A DNA stretch of 64,000 bases. Origin: Alicyclobacillus sacchari. Lineage in GTDB: Bacteria; Bacillota; Bacilli; Alicyclobacillales; Alicyclobacillaceae. Made by a program: the position numbers and the translations under genes. Of the stretch, positions 60,680 to 64,000 are shown piece by piece (position 1 is the first letter of the stretch; every line of letters begins with the position of its first letter). The DNA lies in contig NZ_SORF01000004.1 of assembly GCF_004366795.1 (NCBI RefSeq), positions 62,001 to 126,000 of the forward strand, in the 5' to 3' direction. Below the pieces are notes generated by a model. That model worked only from the letters and a program-made list of their open reading frames with translations. It did not search any database and was not told where the DNA came from.

Positions 60680-62998
60680 TCAAACCAACCAAAGCACCAG
60701 CGCGATCGCGACGGTTACCCCCCCTGCGGCAATGTCCCGGGTTCGCAGCGCAACGTGCCGGTAATAGGTACGTCCATTCCATCGATTGGCGGGATCGCCA
60801 TGAAAACCGCGCGCCTCCATAGCGATGGCAAGCCGCTCGCTGATGCGAACGGATTGACTGAGCAACGGCAGTGCATACGTGACCGGACGCACGATCCACC
60901 AACCTTCGCGCCCTCGCACGCGGCGTGCCATACGGAACGTCTCGATGTCGTGCCCAAAGCGGCCGAGAAATCCCATACCGGCCATCATGCCATACGACAT
61001 CGTCGGCACGATCCGCAACGACTGGCTAAGTCCGACCATAAAATCGGTACCGTCCGTCGTCACCAGCAGCATGTAGGCCAAGATCACGGTTGCAAACGTC
61101 CGCAATACGACAAGCAAGCCTTGGTTCAGACCATACCAACTGATGTGGAACCACAGCCAATGCACATACCGATATCCCGATGGCGTGGCCGCATTCGCCG
61201 CGAACGCCCACAGATAAATCACATACACGATGACAAGTGGCGATAGGCGCTTCATCATCTTCCCGGGTTGACACCACCCCAGCGCAAAAGCCAGAACGAG
61301 CACCAGCACCCATAGCCGCCCCACTTGATCAAATGACCAACAACACATGCAAACAACGGCGGTTACGAGTAAAGTCAACGCCTTCACATCGGGATGCCAC
61401 TTGCCAATCGGCGACCTTCTTTGTAATGAGGGTTGCAGGGGAACATGCTGCAACGACCCCCTCACCTCTTCCAGCGCGAAATCTGCTGATGACTCTGGCC
61501 CTTCATCTGTAACAGGCAGTATGTCGTCCAATAGATGTGCTCGTTGCAGGATGTCCTGGCGCTCGAGCAGTTCAGAGACCGCCCCATCGTATAACAGCTC
61601 GCCCTCGGCGAGCACCCAAACACGCGTGGCATACTTCTGAACCAACTCCATGTCGTGCGTGACGGTGACAATGCTCTTTCCGCTTGCCTGCAACTGCAAC
61701 AACCTGTTTAAGATTTGCGCTTCAGAAGCCGGATCCTGGCCATATGTCGGCTCGTCGAAGAGCCAGACATCCGCGTCCGTTCGCATCATCACAGCAACGG
61801 ACAAACGGCGCTTTTGCCCTTGGCTCAAGGCATACGGCGAAGCATGCGCGTGTTCGGCCAGACCGAACGCCGCAAGTGCATCCAGCACGTCCTCTGGCAT
61901 ATCATCGCCGAGCACGCGGCCCGCCATCTCGTCCGCCACCTGCTCATACAAAAATTGATATTCTGGATTTTGAAAGCCGTAAGCAATGTGCGAGTAGCGT
62001 TCGCGCGCCGACATGCTGGTAACGGGCTTGCCAGAAAATCTCACGGTTCCCTGCGTTGGGCGCCGTAAGCCCGCCATCGTCTCGAGCAGCGAAGACTTGC
62101 CCGCGCCATTCGGTCCGACGATCGCGATCCACTCGCCGCGGCCGACTTGCGCATCAATTCCTGCCCAGACCTTCGTACCGCCGTACGTTAGTGACAAATC
62201 GCAGAGTTCCAACGCTGCCTCACCCGTCGGCGCGGCGGGTGCTGGCGGGATTTCTTGCTGCATCCGCACCTTGCGCTCATGCCGGGTGCGTCTGCACCAT
62301 TCATCCGTGGAAAAAACGCCTTCCTGCTCCCCGTTTTGACCCAGTGCGATCACGCGATCGACAACGGGCAATAACGCTTCATACTTATGCTCAATAACGA
62401 GAAGCGTCTTTCCTTGTTTGCGCAATTCGGAAATCATGGAGAAGACCATGCGAGTGGAAGCCGGATCGAGATTTGCCGTCGGTTCATCGAAGATGAACAA
62501 TTCGCTCTCCATGGCAAGCGCACAAGCAATGGCAAGTTTTTGCTTCATGCCACCAGAAAATCGCGCATGCGCTGCGTGCGGATGGACGTCCAAATGCACG
62601 GCGGCAAGCGCCTGGGCGATCCGTTCCGGCATTTCATCGCGCGAAACTTGCAAATTCTCGAGCCCAAACGCAATTTCGTCGTCGACATGGTGCATACAGA
62701 ACTGAGCTTCCGGATCTTGAAAGACATAGCCGATTTTCCCCGGTTTCGCGACAGATGGGGCCAACCAACACTCGCCGCTCACCACGCCTTCGATAGAACG
62801 GGGGATGATCCCGGCGAGAGCCATCGCAAGCGTGCTTTTACCGCTGCCGCTCGGCCCTGCGAGCAATACGCACTCGCCTCTGCGAACGGAAAACGTGCAC
62901 CCGCGCACGCTCGGATTGGCTTCCCCATCGTATGTCACTGCGAGATCGCGCACCGATATGAGCGGCGATTCGCCTTGAACAGGCAGTGGCTGGCTCAT
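60680..62998 (-). CDS. Fused ECF transporter EcfA-EcfA'-EcfT (YkoDC-like)
   Basis: A 772-residue fusion. Residues 1-270 hold the first ABC ATPase (GPSGSGKSTLAMALAG, RFSGGMKQKLAIACALAMES, FIFDEPTANLD). Residues 270-500 hold the second (GPNGAGKSSLLETMAG, LSQGQKRRLSVAVMM, WLFDEPTYGQDP). The last 250 residues are the membrane T component with several helices and the coupling motifs MARRVRGREG and AMEARGFHGD. In B. subtilis YkoD (two ATPases) and YkoC (T) are separate. Its ATG overlaps the S-component stop (ATGA). Confidence 0.93.
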   Translation of the reverse strand: MSQPLPVQGESPLISVRDLAVTYDGEANPSVRGCTFSVRRGECVLLAGPSGSGKSTLAMALAGIIPRSIEGVVSGECWLAPSVAKPGKIGYVFQDPEAQFCMHHVDDEIAFGLENLQVSRDEMPERIAQALAAVHLDVHPHAAHARFSGGMKQKLAIACALAMESELFIFDEPTANLDPASTRMVFSMISELRKQGKTLLVIEHKYEALLPVVDRVIALGQNGEQEGVFSTDEWCRRTRHERKVRMQQEIPPAPAAPTGEAALELCDLSLTYGGTKVWAGIDAQVGRGEWIAIVGPNGAGKSSLLETMAGLRRPTQGTVRFSGKPVTSMSARERYSHIAYGFQNPEYQFLYEQVADEMAGRVLGDDMPEDVLDALAAFGLAEHAHASPYALSQGQKRRLSVAVMMRTDADVWLFDEPTYGQDPASEAQILNRLLQLQASGKSIVTVTHDMELVQKYATRVWVLAEGELLYDGAVSELLERQDILQRAHLLDDILPVTDEGPESSADFALEEVRGSLQHVPLQPSLQRRSPIGKWHPDVKALTLLVTAVVCMCCWSFDQVGRLWVLVLVLAFALGWCQPGKMMKRLSPLVIVYVIYLWAFAANAATPSGYRYVHWLWFHISWYGLNQGLLVVLRTFATVILAYMLLVTTDGTDFMVGLSQSLRIVPTMSYGMMAGMGFLGRFGHDIETFRMARRVRGREGWWIVRPVTYALPLLSQSVRISERLAIAMEARGFHGDPANRWNGRTYYRHVALRTRDIAAGGVTVAIALVLWLV

Positions 62999-63579
62999 TG
63001 TGGCATCGCCCGCCCGTCCTTGGCGATGGCGTAATTGCGGACAGCGCCCGTGCGCTTCAGGGCATCCCCCATCAACTTCGGCAACCAACCACCGAGAATC
63101 GCGCCGCTGACAAGAGAAATGATAATCGAAAGCAACATGGTGCCGGTATCCAGCGCCTTGCCCCCATATTGGAAGTACCACTGAAACAAGTAGGCCAACG
63201 AGGCGAGTGTTCCGGAAAGCATACAGGATGACAGGTTAAACACGCGATACGCAAAGATCAGGAACGCGATTTCTGAGCCAATCCCCTGAATCAAGCCGGA
63301 TTCCATGGTACCAAGGCCAAATTGTCCACCCAGCAACAATTCTACCGCCGCTGCGACCAACTCTGCGATCAAGGCGGCAACAGGTCGGCGGATAATGTAT
63401 GGAACGAGAACACCTGCAATCATCCAAAACCCCGTCATCGCCGCCTGCAACGCATAGGCAGTCGTCGGGACGAGTGCGTTGATCACGTCCCACACGCGAT
63501 ACAATCCTCCACAGACAATGGCGAGCACGACCATCAAGATGACCTCACGCAATTTCCATTTGGCAAGCAAAACTCGCAT
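62995..63579 (-). CDS. ykoE: ECF S component for thiamin precursor (YkoE-like)
   Basis: A 194-residue membrane protein of about six helices. Family marks are WKLREVILMVVLAIVCGGLY, PVAALIAELVAAAVELLLGG and GLIQGIGSEIAFLIFAY. YkoE members bind hydroxymethylpyrimidine or thiamin. The TPP riboswitch upstream supports this. First gene of a two-gene operon with the fused ATPase-T protein. Confidence 0.92.
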   Translation of the reverse strand: MRVLLAKWKLREVILMVVLAIVCGGLYRVWDVINALVPTTAYALQAAMTGFWMIAGVLVPYIIRRPVAALIAELVAAAVELLLGGQFGLGTMESGLIQGIGSEIAFLIFAYRVFNLSSCMLSGTLASLAYLFQWYFQYGGKALDTGTMLLSIIISLVSGAILGGWLPKLMGDALKRTGAVRNYAIAKDGRAMPQ

Positions 63580-63630
63580 CTCCCTTCACTTCCGTGACAG
63601 GACGACCTTCGGGAGAACCTGTTCGCACGC

Positions 63631-63666
63631 AAAACAACGCCCTTTCCACGGCAGGTGAAAAGGGCG
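63631..63666 (-). terminator. Riboswitch-controlled terminator
   Basis: On the minus strand CGCCCTTT and AAAGGGCG close a hairpin followed by TTGTTTT, between the TPP aptamer and ykoE. This is the expected expression platform: thiamin diphosphate binding favours termination. Confidence 0.75.
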
Positions 63667-63684
63667 CTGACAGCGTATCGACGG

Positions 63685-63779
63685 CGGGCACTTCCTCACG
63701 CTGGTATTACCCAGGTCGAGTCCGAAAGGGTTGGTGACTCTGTCACCTCTCAGCCAATGTCGGCACCCCTAGTCCCCTA
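63685..63779 (-). ncRNA. TPP riboswitch (THI element)
   Basis: Minus-strand aptamer with the conserved pieces in order: GGGGTGC, GGCTGAGAGG, ACCCTTTCGGACTCGACCT and GGGTAATACCAGCGTGAGG then AAG. It controls the YkoE-type ECF transporter operon. Confidence 0.95.
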
Positions 63780-63806
63780 ATCACGGTATTCATTTTGTCA
63801 TAGGCT

Positions 63807-63835
63807 AGTGTAACATGCACCTAATAAACCGACAA
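63807..63835 (-). promoter_or_regulatory. Promoter of the TPP riboswitch operon
   Basis: TTGTCG (63835-63830), 17 bp, TACACT (63812-63807) on the minus strand, about 30 bp before the aptamer. Confidence 0.6.
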
Positions 63836-63925
63836 GCCAAGGACAAGCCTGTGCGTCGCCCGCCGTATGCAAAAGTCGTCGCCAAGGCGAACGGCCGTGC
63901 AACGGGCAAACGCCTGGTTCGACAT

Positions 63926-64000
63926 TCACTGCGACCAGTTCTCGATCACAACTGGCTCGATCGGATCTGCCGGCGTAAAGTGAAACATGGCACCGAAAAA
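63926..64000 (-). CDS. C-terminal end of a gene running off the window
   Basis: The minus-strand frame is open from the window edge and ends in a TGA at 63926, encoding FFGAMFHFTPADPIEPVVIE then NWSQ. The peptide looks protein-like and lies upstream of the TPP operon on the same strand. Too short to identify. About 90 bp of untranslated sequence follow before the riboswitch promoter. Confidence 0.4.
   Translation of the reverse strand, partial: FFGAMFHFTPADPIEPVVIENWSQ

Noticed and set aside
63815-64000. Basic open frame on the plus strand at the right end
   Set aside because: It crosses the riboswitch promoter and lies opposite the more protein-like minus-strand ending; no start signal.

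Overview
The window comes from a spore-forming, GC-rich member of the Bacillota, most like Alicyclobacillus or a close relative. This is inferred from a pro-sigma-K gene, a bacillithiol gene pair (bshB2/yojF), the SufCDSUB order, the YtpB-type terpene synthase and GGAGG ribosome binding sites. No rRNA, tRNA or CRISPR array was seen. Most of the window is ordinary chromosomal core.

The central discovery is at 19.3-22.5 kb. The mother-cell sigma factor gene sigK is split into a 5' part (19280-19474) and a 3' part (21973-22509) by a 2,498-bp insertion. The insertion carries only a large serine recombinase and a DedA-family membrane protein. Both junctions share the core CCAA, and joining them there restores an in-frame 243-residue SigK. 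The two element ends carry near-perfect inverted arms, so the excised circle would contain a palindromic attP. This is a minimal 'skin'-type developmental excision element, much smaller than the roughly 48-kb element of Bacillus subtilis.

Layout. 0-2.6 kb: two small unknown genes, a thioredoxin-like redoxin, AhpC peroxiredoxin and a small unknown gene. 2.6-8.6 kb: a complete sufCDSUB operon ending in a Rieske ferredoxin and an Rrf2 regulator. 8.7-17.2 kb: SufT-like protein, alanine dehydrogenase, ECF sigma/anti-sigma pair, pyrD, fabI, sodA, isoaspartyl dipeptidase and folE. 17.2-22.5 kb: a TIM-barrel-like protein, an SGNH hydrolase and the split sigK. 22.5-31.7 kb: HtrA protease, two tandem bacterial dynamins, a proline-rich protein, the terpene synthase, folB, a YihY protein, a pseudouridine synthase and Nfu. 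31.8-37.1 kb: GNAT, PcrA helicase, a DJ-1-like protein and a lipoprotein cyclophilin. 37.2-41.1 kb: an operon of SDR, sulfurtransferase, yojF, bshB2 and an acyl-CoA dehydrogenase. 41.2-48.1 kb: mnmA, a LysR regulator, transketolase and a GT-C type glycosyltransferase.

From about 48.2 to 59.4 kb the base composition becomes clearly AT-richer. This stretch looks like an acquired plant-glycan island: a decayed IS256-type transposase remnant, two sugar ABC permeases, a solute-binding protein, an ArsR-type regulator with an unusual sensory domain, an intracellular GH2 hydrolase, a secreted GH43 hydrolase and an intact IS21-type insertion sequence with a 4-bp target duplication. In the proposed pathway GH43 releases sugars or oligosaccharides outside the cell, the importer takes them up and GH2 cleaves them inside. 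No transporter ATPase is present, so a shared one must be used. A 5'-truncated alpha/beta hydrolase lies just past the right edge.

The right end holds a thiamin-precursor ECF transporter under a TPP riboswitch. It has a YkoE-like S component and a single polypeptide that fuses two ATPase domains to the T component. A partial gene runs off the right end.
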